DNA of 64,000 nucleotides from Microbacterium yannicii (GTDB lineage Bacteria > Actinomycetota > Actinomycetes > Actinomycetales > Microbacteriaceae): the NCBI RefSeq assembly GCF_024055635.1, contig NZ_JAMXMB010000008.1:186001-250000 (forward strand). The letters are read 5' to 3'. Positions 1 to 8,801 of this stretch are shown piece after piece. The position numbers and the translations under genes were made by a program. Numbering within the stretch: the stretch's first letter is position 1; each line of letters starts with the position of its first letter. A model generated the notes under the pieces. That model made no database searches, had not been told where the DNA came from, and saw only the letters and a program-made list of their open reading frames with translations.

Positions 1-31
1 GGCCTGGGGATGTGGAGATCCCGCGGCCCGG

Positions 32-49
32 CCTTCCTGGGGAGGAAGG
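32..49 (-). terminator. Hairpin just downstream of leuS
   Basis: A perfect 7-bp stem (CCTTCCT / AGGAAGG) with a four-base loop begins one base after the leuS stop codon. There is no T-run, so it is a weak terminator or an mRNA 3'-end stabiliser rather than a classical rho-independent terminator. Confidence 0.4.
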
Positions 50-2656
50 TCAGTGCGTGCTGAAGCTCACGACCTTGGGGGGTCGAACGACGGTGCGCGT
101 GATCTCACGGTCGCCGAGGGCGCGGACGACCTTCTCATCGGCGCGCGCGAGGCGCTCGAGCTCTGCGGCGTCGATGCGAGCGGGAACCTGCAGGGTTCCA
201 CGGACCTTGCCGTCGACCTGGATGATCGCCGTCACGGTCTCCTCGACGAGGAGGGTCGGATCGGCCGTGCGCCACGGCACCAGGCCCACGAAGCCCTCGT
301 AGCCGAGGATCTGCCACATCTCCTCCGCGAGGTGCGGAGCGAACAGGTCGAGGATCATGGCGGTCGCCTCGGCGGCCTCGCGCACCGCCGGGTCGGCCCG
401 GCCGGCCCCGCTGTCGATGACCTTGCGCGTGGCGTTGACCAGCTCCATCAGCCGGGCGACGACGACGTTGAACTTCGTCTGCTCGACGAGCCCGGGCGCG
501 TCGGCAAGGAGGCGATGCGTGACGCGCCGCAGCGACAGATCACCCTCCGCCCAGATGGCGTCGGGCTCGCTCGAAACGTCCTTGGCGACACGCCACGCGC
601 GCGCCAGGAATTTCTGGGCCCCGGTGGTCGACACGTCCTCCCAGTTGATGTCGTCCTCGACCGGGCCGGCGAACACCATCGCCACGCGCGACGCGTCGGC
701 GCCCGGGTCGATCATGCTCGATGCGAACTCGACGAGGTTGCCCTTCGACTTCGACATCTTCGAGCCGCCCAGCAGCACCATGCCCTGGTTGACGAGACTC
801 GTGAACGGCTCGGTGAAGTCGATCAGCCCCATGTCGAACAGCACCTTCGTGATGAAGCGCGCGTACAGGAGGTGCAGGATCGCGTGCTCGACGCCACCGA
901 TGTACGAGTCGACGGGAGCCCAGCGGTTGGCCTCGGCGGACGGGAACGCCTGCGTCGGGTCGTTCGGCGCAAGGAAGCGCAGGAAGTACCAGGAGCTGTC
1001 GACGAACGTGTCCATCGTGTCGGGGTCGCGCAGCGCCGGCTCGCCTGTCTCGGGGTCCGTCGTCTTCATCCACTCGGTGGCGCCTCCGAGCGGGGAGGTC
1101 CCCCTGGGCTTCAGGTCCAGTCCGCGCGCATCGGGCAGCTCGAGCGGAAGCTGGTCGTCCGGCACCGGGACGATACGGCCGTCCTCCGTGTGGATCATCG
1201 GGATCGGCGTGCCCCAGAATCGCTGGCGTGAGATCAGCCAGTCGCGCAGGCGGTACGACTTCGCGGCACGACCCGTGCCGGCGGCCTCGAGCTGCTCGAT
1301 GATGCGCGCGATGGCGTTGCGCTTCGACAGGCCGTCCAGCGACCCGGAGTTGATCAGCCGGCCCTCTCCGGTGAGCGCAATACCGGTACGGGCGGGGTCC
1401 ACGTCGGACAGCGTCTCGACCGGGCCGGGATCGATCGGCACGCCGTCGTCGTCGAGTTCGATGACGGGGATGGCGCCGGTGATCGGCGCCGTCGTGTCCA
1501 CCACGACCTTGACGGGCAGGTCGAACGCACGGGCGAAGTCGAGGTCTCGCTGATCGTGGGCGGGCACGGCCATGACGGCGCCGTGGCCGTAGTCGGCCAG
1601 GACGTAGTCGGCCGCCCAGATCGGCAGGCGATCGCCGTTCACCGGGTTGATCGCGAAGCGGTCGAGGAACACGCCCGTCTTCGGGCGGTCCGTCGACTGG
1701 CGCTCGATGTCGGTCTCGCGCTGCACGCGCTCGAGATAGTCCTGGAAGCGCATGCGCACCTCGGCCGTCGAGCCGGCGGCGAGCTCGGCCGCCAGATCGC
1801 TGTCGGGCGCGACGACCATGAAGGTCGCGCCGTGCAGCGTGTCGGGGCGCGTCGAGAACACCGTCACCTTGTCGGCGCGGCCCTCGATCTCGAAGTCGAT
1901 GTCGGCGCCGACCGAGCGGCCGATCCAGTTACGCTGCATCCGGAGGACCTTCTGCGGCCAGAAGCCCTCGAGCTGGTTCAGGTCGTCGAGCAGCCGGTCG
2001 GCGTAATCGGTGATCTTGAAGTACCACTGCGTCAGGTTCTTCTTGACGACCTCGGCCCCGCAGCGCTCGCAGTGGCCGTCGACGACCTGCTCGTTGGCGA
2101 GCACCGTCTGGTCGTTCGGGCACCAGTTGACCGGGCTCGCCTTGCGGTACGCCAGCCCGCGCTCGTAGAGGCGCTGGAACAGCCACTGGTTCCAGCGGTA
2201 GTACTCGGGGTCGCTGGTGTGCAGAATGCGCGACCAGTCGTACGACGAGCCGTACTCGCGGAAGCTCTTCTTGTGCTGCGCGATGTTCGCGTACGTCCAC
2301 TCGCGCGGGTCGGAGCCCGCGCCGCCCTTGATCGCCGCGTTCTCGGCGGGCAGGCCGAACGAGTCCCACCCGATCGGGTTCAGCACGTTGTAGCCGCGGT
2401 GGCGCCAGAAGCGGGCCACGACGTCGACGTAGGCGTAGTTCTCGGCGTGCCCCATGTGCAGGTCGCCGGAGGGGTACGGGAACATCCCGAGCACGAACTT
2501 CCGCGGACGCTTGTCGTCGGCACCGCCGGCCCGGAACGGGTCGGCCTCGGCCCAGCGCGCCTGCCACTTCTGCTGGATCGAGTACGCGTCGTAGCCCTCG
2601 GCGGGCGCAGAGGTGACGGGGGTGTCGGTGTGACTCACGAGGGAAGTACCAATCAT
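50..2656 (-). CDS. leuS: Leucyl-tRNA synthetase
   Basis: Cytosolic class Ia synthetase that charges tRNA-Leu with leucine. The protein is 868 residues from the ATG at 2656, normal for bacterial LeuRS. The HIGH signature appears as HMGH at about residues 67-70 and KMSKS at about 633. Between them lies the CP1 editing insertion, and a zinc-type CPNDQ...CERCG segment follows the HIGH domain. The C-terminus has the usual anticodon-binding region and a small terminal domain ([10 protein letters not shown]). The start is uncertain: a GTG at 2638 (VSHTDTP) is equally plausible and neither has a clear Shine-Dalgarno sequence. A tandem 8-bp repeat abuts the ATG, and a TAACCT hexamer at 2735-2740 could be its -10 box. 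No T-box is visible, unlike ileS in this window. Confidence 0.97.
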   Translation of the reverse strand: MIGTSLVSHTDTPVTSAPAEGYDAYSIQQKWQARWAEADPFRAGGADDKRPRKFVLGMFPYPSGDLHMGHAENYAYVDVVARFWRHRGYNVLNPIGWDSFGLPAENAAIKGGAGSDPREWTYANIAQHKKSFREYGSSYDWSRILHTSDPEYYRWNQWLFQRLYERGLAYRKASPVNWCPNDQTVLANEQVVDGHCERCGAEVVKKNLTQWYFKITDYADRLLDDLNQLEGFWPQKVLRMQRNWIGRSVGADIDFEIEGRADKVTVFSTRPDTLHGATFMVVAPDSDLAAELAAGSTAEVRMRFQDYLERVQRETDIERQSTDRPKTGVFLDRFAINPVNGDRLPIWAADYVLADYGHGAVMAVPAHDQRDLDFARAFDLPVKVVVDTTAPITGAIPVIELDDDGVPIDPGPVETLSDVDPARTGIALTGEGRLINSGSLDGLSKRNAIARIIEQLEAAGTGRAAKSYRLRDWLISRQRFWGTPIPMIHTEDGRIVPVPDDQLPLELPDARGLDLKPRGTSPLGGATEWMKTTDPETGEPALRDPDTMDTFVDSSWYFLRFLAPNDPTQAFPSAEANRWAPVDSYIGGVEHAILHLLYARFITKVLFDMGLIDFTEPFTSLVNQGMVLLGGSKMSKSKGNLVEFASSMIDPGADASRVAMVFAGPVEDDINWEDVSTTGAQKFLARAWRVAKDVSSEPDAIWAEGDLSLRRVTHRLLADAPGLVEQTKFNVVVARLMELVNATRKVIDSGAGRADPAVREAAEATAMILDLFAPHLAEEMWQILGYEGFVGLVPWRTADPTLLVEETVTAIIQVDGKVRGTLQVPARIDAAELERLARADEKVVRALGDREITRTVVRPPKVVSFSTH

Positions 2657-2688
2657 GGGATGACGGGATGCCGGGATGCCGGGAAGCA
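2657..2688. repeat. Tandem 8-bp repeat in the leuS leader
   Basis: Four 8-bp units in a row read on the plus strand: GGGATGAC, GGGATGCC, GGGATGCC, GGGAAGCA. They sit directly before the first candidate leuS ATG, between leuS and the end of pabB. A looser run of GCGCACG-like words follows up to about 2730. Function is unknown; it may simply be a slippage-prone tract in an untranslated leader. Confidence 0.6.
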
Positions 2689-2734
2689 CGCAGAGCGCAC
2701 GCAGCGCATACGGCGCACGAAGCGCACCTTCCAG

Positions 2735-2740
2735 GTTAGC
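2735..2740 (-). promoter_or_regulatory. Candidate -10 box for leuS
   Basis: TAACCT on the minus strand matches the TANNNT form seen before many genes here. It would give a leader of roughly 70 nt before the ATG at 2656. No good -35 is visible, and the box overlaps the pabB 3' region closely. Confidence 0.3.
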
Positions 2741-2752
2741 GGAAGGGCGGCT

Positions 2753-4075
2753 TCACCAGCCCGGCGGCAGTCCGGCGCCCAACGCGGCGAGCGGCGCGCG
2801 TGCCTTGATGCCGACCTCCGCGACCTCGGCCGCGGCATCCGATCGCCAGGTGATGCCGCCGCCGGCGCCGACATAGGCACTGTCTTCGCGGACGACGATG
2901 GATCGGATCACCATCGCGAGGTCGAGCCCGCCGTCCTCGCCGATCCAGCCGAAGCACCCCGAGAACACCCCGCGCGGCGCATCTTCGAGGCGGTGCAGGA
3001 TGGTCATCGCCGACAGCTTGGGCGCTCCCGTCATCGAGCCGGCCGGGAAGGTCGCGTCCAGCAGGTCGCCGACCGTCGTCGCGGGGACCAGACGGCCCGA
3101 GACCGTGCTGACCAGCTGATGCACGGCGGGGTACGACTCCACCTCCAGAAGCGCGTCGACTCCAACGCTGCCCGGCAGGCACACCCGCGAGAGGTCGTTG
3201 CGCATCAGGTCGACGATCATGACGTTCTCGGCGCGTTCCTTCTCGCTCGCGCGCAGCTCGTCCGCCAGTGCGGCGTCTGTCGCGGGATCGCCGCCCCGTG
3301 GCCGGGTGCCCTTGATCGGCCGGGTCCGCACGATCGCGGCGCCGTCCGGGCCGGGCGAGACGTCGAGGAATCGCTCGGGACTCGCACTCAGGAGCGCGAC
3401 CCGTCCCGAGCGCACGATCCCCCCGTGGTGCGCCGGCGTCGCCTCCCGCAGGCGTGCGTACACCGCCACGGGATCGACGGATGCCTCGACCTCGAACCGC
3501 GTCGTGAGGCACAGCTGGTATGCGTCGCCCTCGCGGATCGCGTCGCGACAGCGCTCGATGAGGGCGGCGTACTCCTCCGGCGCGTGGCGAGACCGCGCCG
3601 GCCCGAGCACAGGTGCCGGCATCGCCGGAGATCGCAGCGGGACGCCGGCGACGGCCGCCACGACCCGCGGCACGTCGGCGGATGAGCCGAAGACGTGGAC
3701 GCGCTGCGCGCCATGATCGAACGCGACGAGGCGATCGACCCGCAGCCAGAGATCCTGCGGCACACCGTCGGCGTCGCGGGACGGGGGTGCGCCGGCGCGG
3801 GCGGCGGCGTCGTCGTATCCGCTCCAGCCGACCCACCCGCCGCGGAACGCCGCACCACTCGAGGCGGCAGCGTCGGCCGACCCGCCCGTGCACACCGTCG
3901 CGGTCGCCCGCCCGGGATCGTCGGGAGTGCCCGTGCCCATCCAGCTCCAGCCCTCGCGCGCGCCGGGGCCGGCATCCAGCCAGAAGACATGCGGTTCATG
4001 CGCGAACAGGGCGGCGAAGACGGATGCCGGATCCGCCCACTGCGTGACGCGCACGGCGGCGAGGGTGTCCGACAT
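2753..4075 (-). CDS. pabB: Aminodeoxychorismate synthase component I
   Basis: Chorismate-binding enzyme of 440 residues that uses glutamine-derived ammonia to make 4-amino-4-deoxychorismate for folate synthesis. The C-terminal chorismate-binding domain spans about 165-435, with the family motifs PIKGTRPRG (253-261), GAPKLSAM and GAGGGITW. The lysine in PIKGT (K255) is the residue that typifies PabB; anthranilate synthase TrpE carries alanine there (PIAGT). That favours PabB over TrpE. The N-terminal part is divergent and short. No PabA amidotransferase or PabC lyase is adjacent, so partners are elsewhere. The ATG is preceded by TAACCT with a 6-nt gap, so the mRNA is probably leaderless. Confidence 0.85.
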   Translation of the reverse strand: MSDTLAAVRVTQWADPASVFAALFAHEPHVFWLDAGPGAREGWSWMGTGTPDDPGRATATVCTGGSADAAASSGAAFRGGWVGWSGYDDAAARAGAPPSRDADGVPQDLWLRVDRLVAFDHGAQRVHVFGSSADVPRVVAAVAGVPLRSPAMPAPVLGPARSRHAPEEYAALIERCRDAIREGDAYQLCLTTRFEVEASVDPVAVYARLREATPAHHGGIVRSGRVALLSASPERFLDVSPGPDGAAIVRTRPIKGTRPRGGDPATDAALADELRASEKERAENVMIVDLMRNDLSRVCLPGSVGVDALLEVESYPAVHQLVSTVSGRLVPATTVGDLLDATFPAGSMTGAPKLSAMTILHRLEDAPRGVFSGCFGWIGEDGGLDLAMVIRSIVVREDSAYVGAGGGITWRSDAAAEVAEVGIKARAPLAALGAGLPPGW

Positions 4076-4081
4076 GTTCCC

Positions 4082-4111
4082 AGGTTAGGGGCGCGCGCCG
4101 GGCTCTAGGCT
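4082..4111. promoter_or_regulatory. Divergent leaderless promoters, pabB / dedA
   Basis: In only 42 bp between two divergent starts there are two -10-like boxes. TAACCT (minus, 4082-4087) lies 6 nt before the pabB ATG, and TAGGCT (plus, 4106-4111) lies 6 nt before the DedA GTG. The spacing predicts transcription starting at the start codon on both sides. Confidence 0.6.
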
Positions 4112-4117
4112 CGTGGC

Positions 4118-4795
4118 GTGAACGAGTTCCTCACCTGGCTGCTCGACGCCGTGCAGAGCGTCGACCCGGTGCTGAGGACCTTTCTCGCCGGCTTCGCGAT
4201 CATGCTCGAGACCAGCGTGCTCGTCGGTCTCGTGGTGCCGGGCGACACCGTCGTCATCGTCGCCGCGACGGCTGTCGCCTCCCCTCTCGAGGGGGTGCTG
4301 CTCGGCATCGCCGTCGTGATCGGCGCCGTCATCGGCGAGAGCATCGGGTTCGGACTCGGCCGGTTCCTCGGCCCGAGGATCCAGCACTCACGTCTGGGAC
4401 GTCGCATCGGCGAGGCCAACTGGGAGCGGTCCGAGAGGTACCTCCGCCGCCGCGGCGGACCGGCGATCTTCATCTCGCGGTTCCTTCCGGTGCTCCACTC
4501 GCTGGTGCCTCTCACGGTGGGCATGAGCGGGTACCCCTATCGGCGGTTCCTCGCATGGACCATTCCGGCGTGCGTGATCTGGTCGGCCCTGTACATCTCG
4601 GTGGCGGCTCTCGCGGCCGGCACGTACCGCGAACTCGCCGACCAGCTCCACTACGCGGGCTACATCTTCGTCGGCGTCATCGTCCTCTTCCTCGTGCTCG
4701 TGTTCCTCAGCAAGAAGGTCATCGAGCGGGCGGAGCGGAAGCACCTGGACCACGACGGCCCTGACGAAGCGTCCGTGGCGGACATGAAAGACTGA
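4118..4795 (+). CDS. DedA-family membrane protein
   Basis: Integral membrane protein of 225 residues in the DedA/VTT superfamily, whose members include transporters that flip undecaprenyl phosphate or phosphatidylethanolamine. Hydrophobic segments lie near residues 18-40, 44-75, 135-165 and 175-195. Between them are the family landmarks: an acidic GESIGFGLGRFLG turn and FISRFLPVLHSLVPLTVGMSGYPYRRF, with the conserved arginine and the re-entrant proline-glycine region. It starts at GTG 4118 directly behind TAGGCT, without a ribosome-binding site. The stop is 4 nt before the App1-like phosphatase, so the two are probably one transcript, both acting on envelope lipids. The substrate is not readable from sequence. 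Confidence 0.9.
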   Translation: MNEFLTWLLDAVQSVDPVLRTFLAGFAIMLETSVLVGLVVPGDTVVIVAATAVASPLEGVLLGIAVVIGAVIGESIGFGLGRFLGPRIQHSRLGRRIGEANWERSERYLRRRGGPAIFISRFLPVLHSLVPLTVGMSGYPYRRFLAWTIPACVIWSALYISVAALAAGTYRELADQLHYAGYIFVGVIVLFLVLVFLSKKVIERAERKHLDHDGPDEASVADMKD

Positions 4796-4799
4796 GCGG

Positions 4800-5855
4800 A
4801 TGCCTCAGACCGACTCCCCGCCCGTGCGCGCCAAGATCCTGTGGCTCGCGCGCCTGGAGTACCGGTTCCACTCCTGGCGGGAACGCCGTGCGCGGCGTCG
4901 GGGCCAGAAGCCCACGGTGACACCGTTTCCGGGCTACGGCGGTCCCGGGTGGGTCCGCGTTCTCGGCCGCGCCATGATCGTGCCGCCCGCGAAGGTCTCC
5001 GAAGGCGGCGAGTATGCCGGAGTGCGCGGCTGGCGCAGCTTCGTGGCGGTGCCGATCGGCTATGCGCAGGTCACCGTCACCATCGCCGGGATCGAGCACG
5101 TGGTGGTCGCGGACCGCGGCGGTGTGATCGACACGCGGCTGCCGGCAGCGCTGGATCCGGGCTGGCAGACCTTCACGATGTCCGTCGAAGGCGGCGAGCC
5201 GGTCGAGACCCGCGCGTTCGTGGTGGCGCCCGACGTCCGGTTCGGCATCGTGTCCGACGTCGACGACACCGTGATGGTCACCGCCATCCCCCGCCCGCTC
5301 CTCGCAGCCTGGAACTCCTTCGTGGTCGACGAGCACGCACGCCAGCCGGTCCCCGGCATGGCCGTGCTGATGGAACGCGTCGTGCGCGAGAACCCGGGGG
5401 CGCCGCTCATCTATCTGTCGACCGGCGCCTGGAACATCGCTCCGACGCTGATGCGGTTCCTGAGCCGGCACGTCTTCCCGCCCGGATCACTGCTGCTCAC
5501 CGATTGGGGCCCCACTCACGACCGCTGGTTCCGCAGCGGCAAGGCCCACAAGCTGTCGAACCTGCGACGTCTCGCCGACGAGTTCCCGAGCGTGCGCTGG
5601 CTGCTGATCGGCGACGACGGCCAGCACGACGACGACATCTACACCACCTTCACCGACGAGCATCCGTCGCGAGTGGTCGCCGTCGCCATCCGCCGCCTCT
5701 CCCCCGCCGAGGCCGTCCTCGCGGGCGGCCGCACCGCGGTCAACGACCACGCGGCGGCCGAGGTGCCGTGGGTGACCGACAACGACGGTGCCGGGCTCCT
5801 CGAGCGGCTCGAGGACGTGGGCGTGCTGGGAAGCACCGGCACCGCCACGGTGTGA
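4800..5855 (+). CDS. App1-like (DUF2183) phosphatase
   Basis: Protein of 351 residues with the catalytic DUF2183 domain of the yeast App1 phosphatidate phosphatase family. The HAD-type acid motif DVDDT occupies 153-157 (SDVDDTVMVTAI). Further on are YLSTGAWN, the KxxxL element in GKAHKLSNL, and IGDDGQHDDDIY, which together give the haloacid-dehalogenase-like active site. The N-terminus (1-145) carries a basic helix and a beta-rich region typical of bacterial members. No signal peptide is seen. It follows the DedA gene by 4 nt. Phosphatidate or a related phospholipid is the likely substrate by family, not shown by the sequence. Confidence 0.85.
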   Translation: MPQTDSPPVRAKILWLARLEYRFHSWRERRARRRGQKPTVTPFPGYGGPGWVRVLGRAMIVPPAKVSEGGEYAGVRGWRSFVAVPIGYAQVTVTIAGIEHVVVADRGGVIDTRLPAALDPGWQTFTMSVEGGEPVETRAFVVAPDVRFGIVSDVDDTVMVTAIPRPLLAAWNSFVVDEHARQPVPGMAVLMERVVRENPGAPLIYLSTGAWNIAPTLMRFLSRHVFPPGSLLLTDWGPTHDRWFRSGKAHKLSNLRRLADEFPSVRWLLIGDDGQHDDDIYTTFTDEHPSRVVAVAIRRLSPAEAVLAGGRTAVNDHAAAEVPWVTDNDGAGLLERLEDVGVLGSTGTATV

Positions 5856-5883
5856 CGTCGGAGGCCGCGCGTAGGCTGGCCGC

Positions 5884-6597
5884 ATGTGCGGACGTTTCGT
5901 AGTGGCCAGTGCCGGTCCCGAACTCGTCGGGGTGCTGCGCGTCGACGTCGAGGGCGACGACCTGCCGGCCCCGTCCTTCAACGTGGCGCCCACCGATCGC
6001 GCGGCGATCGTGCTGGACTCCGCCAAGACCGAGCCGCCGACCCGGCGGCTGGAGGCGGCGCGCTGGGGGTTGATCCCCTCATGGGCGAAAGACACGAAGA
6101 TCGGGGCGCGCGCATTCAACGCCCGGGCCGAAGAGCTCGAAGACAAGCCGATGTTCCGCAGCGCGCTCGAGAAGCGGCGTGCGGTGGTGCCGACATCCGG
6201 CTACTACGAGTGGAAGAACGTCGACGGCGTCAAGACGCCGCATTTCATCCACCCCGCTGACGGTGAGCCGCTGTTCCTCGCCGGTCTCTACGAATGGTGG
6301 CGCGACAAGACCAAGGGCGACGACGATCCCGAGCGCTGGCTGCTGAGCTTCACCATCCTGACCCGGGACTCCATCGGGCACCTCGGCTCCATCCACGACC
6401 GCATGCCGCTGTTCCTGGATCCCGATCACGCCGATGCGTGGCTCGATCCGACCACCGACAACGTCCGCGATGTGCTCGATGCGGCCATCGACGCCGCCCC
6501 GGCACTGGCCGACACGCTCGAGGACCACGAGGTCTCGAAGGCCGTGGGCAACGTCCGAAACAACTCCCCCGAGCTCATCGAGCCGGTCGAGTCCTGA
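5884..6597 (+). CDS. SRAP-family (HMCES/YedK) abasic-site protein
   Basis: Protein of 237 residues. Members of this family crosslink to abasic sites in single-stranded DNA through Cys2 and protect them at replication forks. The sequence opens MCGRF, so the catalytic cysteine is exposed after methionine removal. The other landmarks are in place: SFNVAPT (N33), RWGLIPSWAKD, FNARAE (N79), SGYYEW (E109) and IHDRMPLFL, which supplies the active-site histidine. TAGGCT ends 6 nt before the ATG, so translation is probably leaderless. That fits well here, because the cysteine must be residue 2 and only this ATG gives it. A small hairpin follows the gene. Confidence 0.93.
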   Translation: MCGRFVVASAGPELVGVLRVDVEGDDLPAPSFNVAPTDRAAIVLDSAKTEPPTRRLEAARWGLIPSWAKDTKIGARAFNARAEELEDKPMFRSALEKRRAVVPTSGYYEWKNVDGVKTPHFIHPADGEPLFLAGLYEWWRDKTKGDDDPERWLLSFTILTRDSIGHLGSIHDRMPLFLDPDHADAWLDPTTDNVRDVLDAAIDAAPALADTLEDHEVSKAVGNVRNNSPELIEPVES

Positions 6598-6610
6598 CGT
6601 TCGGACTGCG

Positions 6611-6626
6611 GCCTCGCGAGAGGCCC
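6611..6626 (+). terminator. Short hairpin after the SRAP gene
   Basis: GGCCTC / GAGGCC stem with a GCGA (GNRA) tetraloop, 13 nt after the stop and just before the -10 box of the next gene. There is no T-run, so termination is uncertain. Confidence 0.35.
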
Positions 6627-6642
6627 CGCGTATCCTCGAACG

Positions 6643-7515
6643 GTGACGATCGCGCCCGCTCCCGTCCCGGTTCTCGCCGGCGAGGTCTGGCGTGCGCGCG
6701 CCGCGGCACACGAGAGCCGTGCCCGCTCGCTGACGCACGGGCGCCGGGAGCGGGCTGCGCGCGGCGAGGCGCACCCGGTCGAGGACTTCCTGTTCACGTA
6801 CTACTCGTACAAGCCGTCAGTGCTGCACCGCTGGCATGCCGGTGAGGGCCTGGAGCTGGCGGATGCCGCGGCCGACGCGCGAGCCGGATGGCGCTGGTAC
6901 CGCGCCGGCAGCGCGCGGGGGTCGCTCGTCGTCGACGGTGACGGTTTCCGAGCCGAGCGCGGCGCCCTCATCGCGAACATCTCACGGATCCTCCGTGCGA
7001 CTGCCGGCCGCGCTCCCGGCTTCGGCTGCTTCGGTCTGCACGAGTGGGCGATGGTCTATCGGCAGCCGGAGCACCGGCATCCGGTGCCGCTGCGCCTCGG
7101 TCAGGATGCGACGGACGCCGTCGTCGAGGCCGCCGAGCTGCGCTGCACGCACTTCGATGCGTTCCGCTTCTTCACCCCCGAGGCAGCGCCGCGCAATCGC
7201 GAGACGCCGACCCGGGAGCGTCAGGCGGCGCTCGAGCAGCCGGGGTGCCTTCACGCCGGGATGGATCTGTACAAGTGGGCCGTGAAGCTCGGGCCGCTGG
7301 TGCCGGGGGAAGTGCTCCTCGATGCGTTCGAGCTCGCCCGCGACATCCGCGTGCTCGACATGCGCGCCTCGCCGTACGACCTCGCCGAGTGGGGCTACGA
7401 CGCGGTCCCCATCGAGACGGCGGAGGGGAAGGCCGCGTACGTGCGCGCCCAGCGCGCATTCGCCGACCGCGGGAGGGCCGTACGCAGGCGACTGATCGAC
7501 GTCGCCGCCGGCTGA
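6643..7515 (+). CDS. Uncharacterised conserved actinobacterial protein
   Basis: Soluble protein of 290 residues that resembles a family found throughout actinomycetes. Database entries of this type are often labelled 3-methyladenine DNA glycosylase. I see neither a helix-hairpin-helix nor an AAG-type signature, so I would not carry that name over. Visible features are a conserved-looking aromatic stretch (FLFTYYSYKPSVLHRWHAGEG), FGCFGLHEWAMVYR, a HxxHPVPLRLG segment, a CTHFDAFRFFTPEA segment and a C-terminal DLYKWAVKL...ARDIRVLDMRASPYDL. The histidine, glutamate and cysteine content of these blocks suggests a catalytic or metal site. The GTG start is preceded by TATCCT at leaderless spacing. 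Its neighbour is a DNA-damage protein, the only contextual hint at function. Confidence 0.7.
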   Translation: MTIAPAPVPVLAGEVWRARAAAHESRARSLTHGRRERAARGEAHPVEDFLFTYYSYKPSVLHRWHAGEGLELADAAADARAGWRWYRAGSARGSLVVDGDGFRAERGALIANISRILRATAGRAPGFGCFGLHEWAMVYRQPEHRHPVPLRLGQDATDAVVEAAELRCTHFDAFRFFTPEAAPRNRETPTRERQAALEQPGCLHAGMDLYKWAVKLGPLVPGEVLLDAFELARDIRVLDMRASPYDLAEWGYDAVPIETAEGKAAYVRAQRAFADRGRAVRRRLIDVAAG

Positions 7516-7533
7516 CGCAGTCGACCGCCTGAC

Positions 7534-8739
7534 TCAGTGAGCAGGGGCGCACGTCGTGCAGGGCAGGTCGCCCGCACCCGCCTCGGCGACGGCGAGCCGG
7601 AGCTCCATCACCCGCGTGGCGGCCTCGTCGAGCCGATCGGCCGGCAGCGCGCCGGACTCCACCGCGGCGACGATGCCGTCGACGATCCGCGGAGCCGTCT
7701 CGGGCGTCGAGTAGACCACCGTCAGGACCATGTCGTTGCCCGCGGCGAGGGCGGCCACGGCGTTGGCCACCGGATCGGCGTACGGCGCCTGGCCCGAACC
7801 CTGCAGCATCCCCAGATCGTCGGTGATGCTGACGCCGTCGAATCCGAGCTCCTCCCGGGCGATCCGGTGCCACTCGGGCGACAGGCTCGCCGGAGCCGGG
7901 TCGACTGCCGTGTATGAGAGGTGTCCGAACATCAGCAGCTCGGCACCCGCGTCGATGCCCGCCTCGAACGGGAGGGCGTCGGCCGAGCGCCACTGATCGA
8001 GGGACAGGCCGGTCGACGGGATCGCCGTGTGCGAGTCACCGGGCGCCGCGCCATGCCCGGGGAAGTGCTTGAGGGTCGAGAACACCGTGCCTTCCTCGCC
8101 CTGGACGGCCGCTGCCACACGGGCAGACGCGGCGTCGGGAGTCGTTCCGAGCACGCGTCGGTGGATGAACGAGCTCGGGTCGGCCGTGACATCGGCGACG
8201 ATCCCGAAGTTCACGGGAATGCCCGCCTGTCGCACGAGGTCCGCCCGACCCGCGAACGCCGCCTCGGCTGCCGACGGATCGGCCTGCTGCAGCTCGAGCG
8301 GCGCCGGAAGGGTGTCCCATGGCAGTCGGGACACATCGCCGCCCTCTTGATCGATCGCGACCAGGGGCGGCCGCGCCGGATCCACCGTCAGCGCCGCGGT
8401 GATCGTCGTGAGCGCCGCCTCATCCGCCGGGATGTTCGCCCCCATCAGCAGGAAGCCGCCGATACCGGACGTCTCCATGTACGCGTGGAGCGCCCCAGGA
8501 TCGGTGGTCGGAATGTGACCCATCACGACGCTGGCCGCCCGCTCGCGCAGCGACAGCGCCGCCACGGCCGCGTGAGCCGGCTCGGACGTCGGTGTCGGCG
8601 TCGGCGTCGGCTCGGGCTGTTCCTCGGCGGTGGAAGAAGACGACGGCGTCTGCACTCCGGCGCCGGACGCGCACGACGTGCAGATGGCTGCGAGCGCCAC
8701 GACGGCCGCGAACAGGGCGAGGCGCGGCGCAGAAGTCAT
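7534..8739 (-). CDS. NagZ-like glycoside hydrolase family 3 lipoprotein
   Basis: Exported glycosidase of 401 residues, probably a beta-N-acetylhexosaminidase acting on peptidoglycan fragments. The N-terminus is a lipoprotein-type signal (hydrophobic stretch 7-19, cysteines at 20 and 23), followed by a Ser/Thr/Pro/Glu linker to about residue 57. The GH3 catalytic domain shows VAIDQEGGDVSRL, the NagZ signature KHFPGHG (224-230) with a later histidine in GDSHT, and ITDDLGM, where the first aspartate would be the nucleophile. TAGGCT lies 6 nt before the ATG, so the mRNA is probably leaderless. It converges on the plus-strand gene before it with an 18-nt gap. Confidence 0.88.
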   Translation of the reverse strand: MTSAPRLALFAAVVALAAICTSCASGAGVQTPSSSSTAEEQPEPTPTPTPTSEPAHAAVAALSLRERAASVVMGHIPTTDPGALHAYMETSGIGGFLLMGANIPADEAALTTITAALTVDPARPPLVAIDQEGGDVSRLPWDTLPAPLELQQADPSAAEAAFAGRADLVRQAGIPVNFGIVADVTADPSSFIHRRVLGTTPDAASARVAAAVQGEEGTVFSTLKHFPGHGAAPGDSHTAIPSTGLSLDQWRSADALPFEAGIDAGAELLMFGHLSYTAVDPAPASLSPEWHRIAREELGFDGVSITDDLGMLQGSGQAPYADPVANAVAALAAGNDMVLTVVYSTPETAPRIVDGIVAAVESGALPADRLDEAATRVMELRLAVAEAGAGDLPCTTCAPAH

Positions 8740-8801
8740 CCGGCAAGCCTAGGCGGGCCGGGTGCGAGGGTTCTGGGAACGACAGGAACGTGGGAGCCGG
8801 C

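Noticed and set aside
2657..2688. CRISPR-like repeat before leuS
   Set aside because: Units are 8 bp with no spacers, so this is a simple tandem repeat.
53..3685. Long open frames on the plus strand opposite leuS and pabB
   Set aside because: They are antisense to conserved genes, rich in Arg/Ala/Gly/His and lack domains. Long antisense frames are expected in high-GC DNA.
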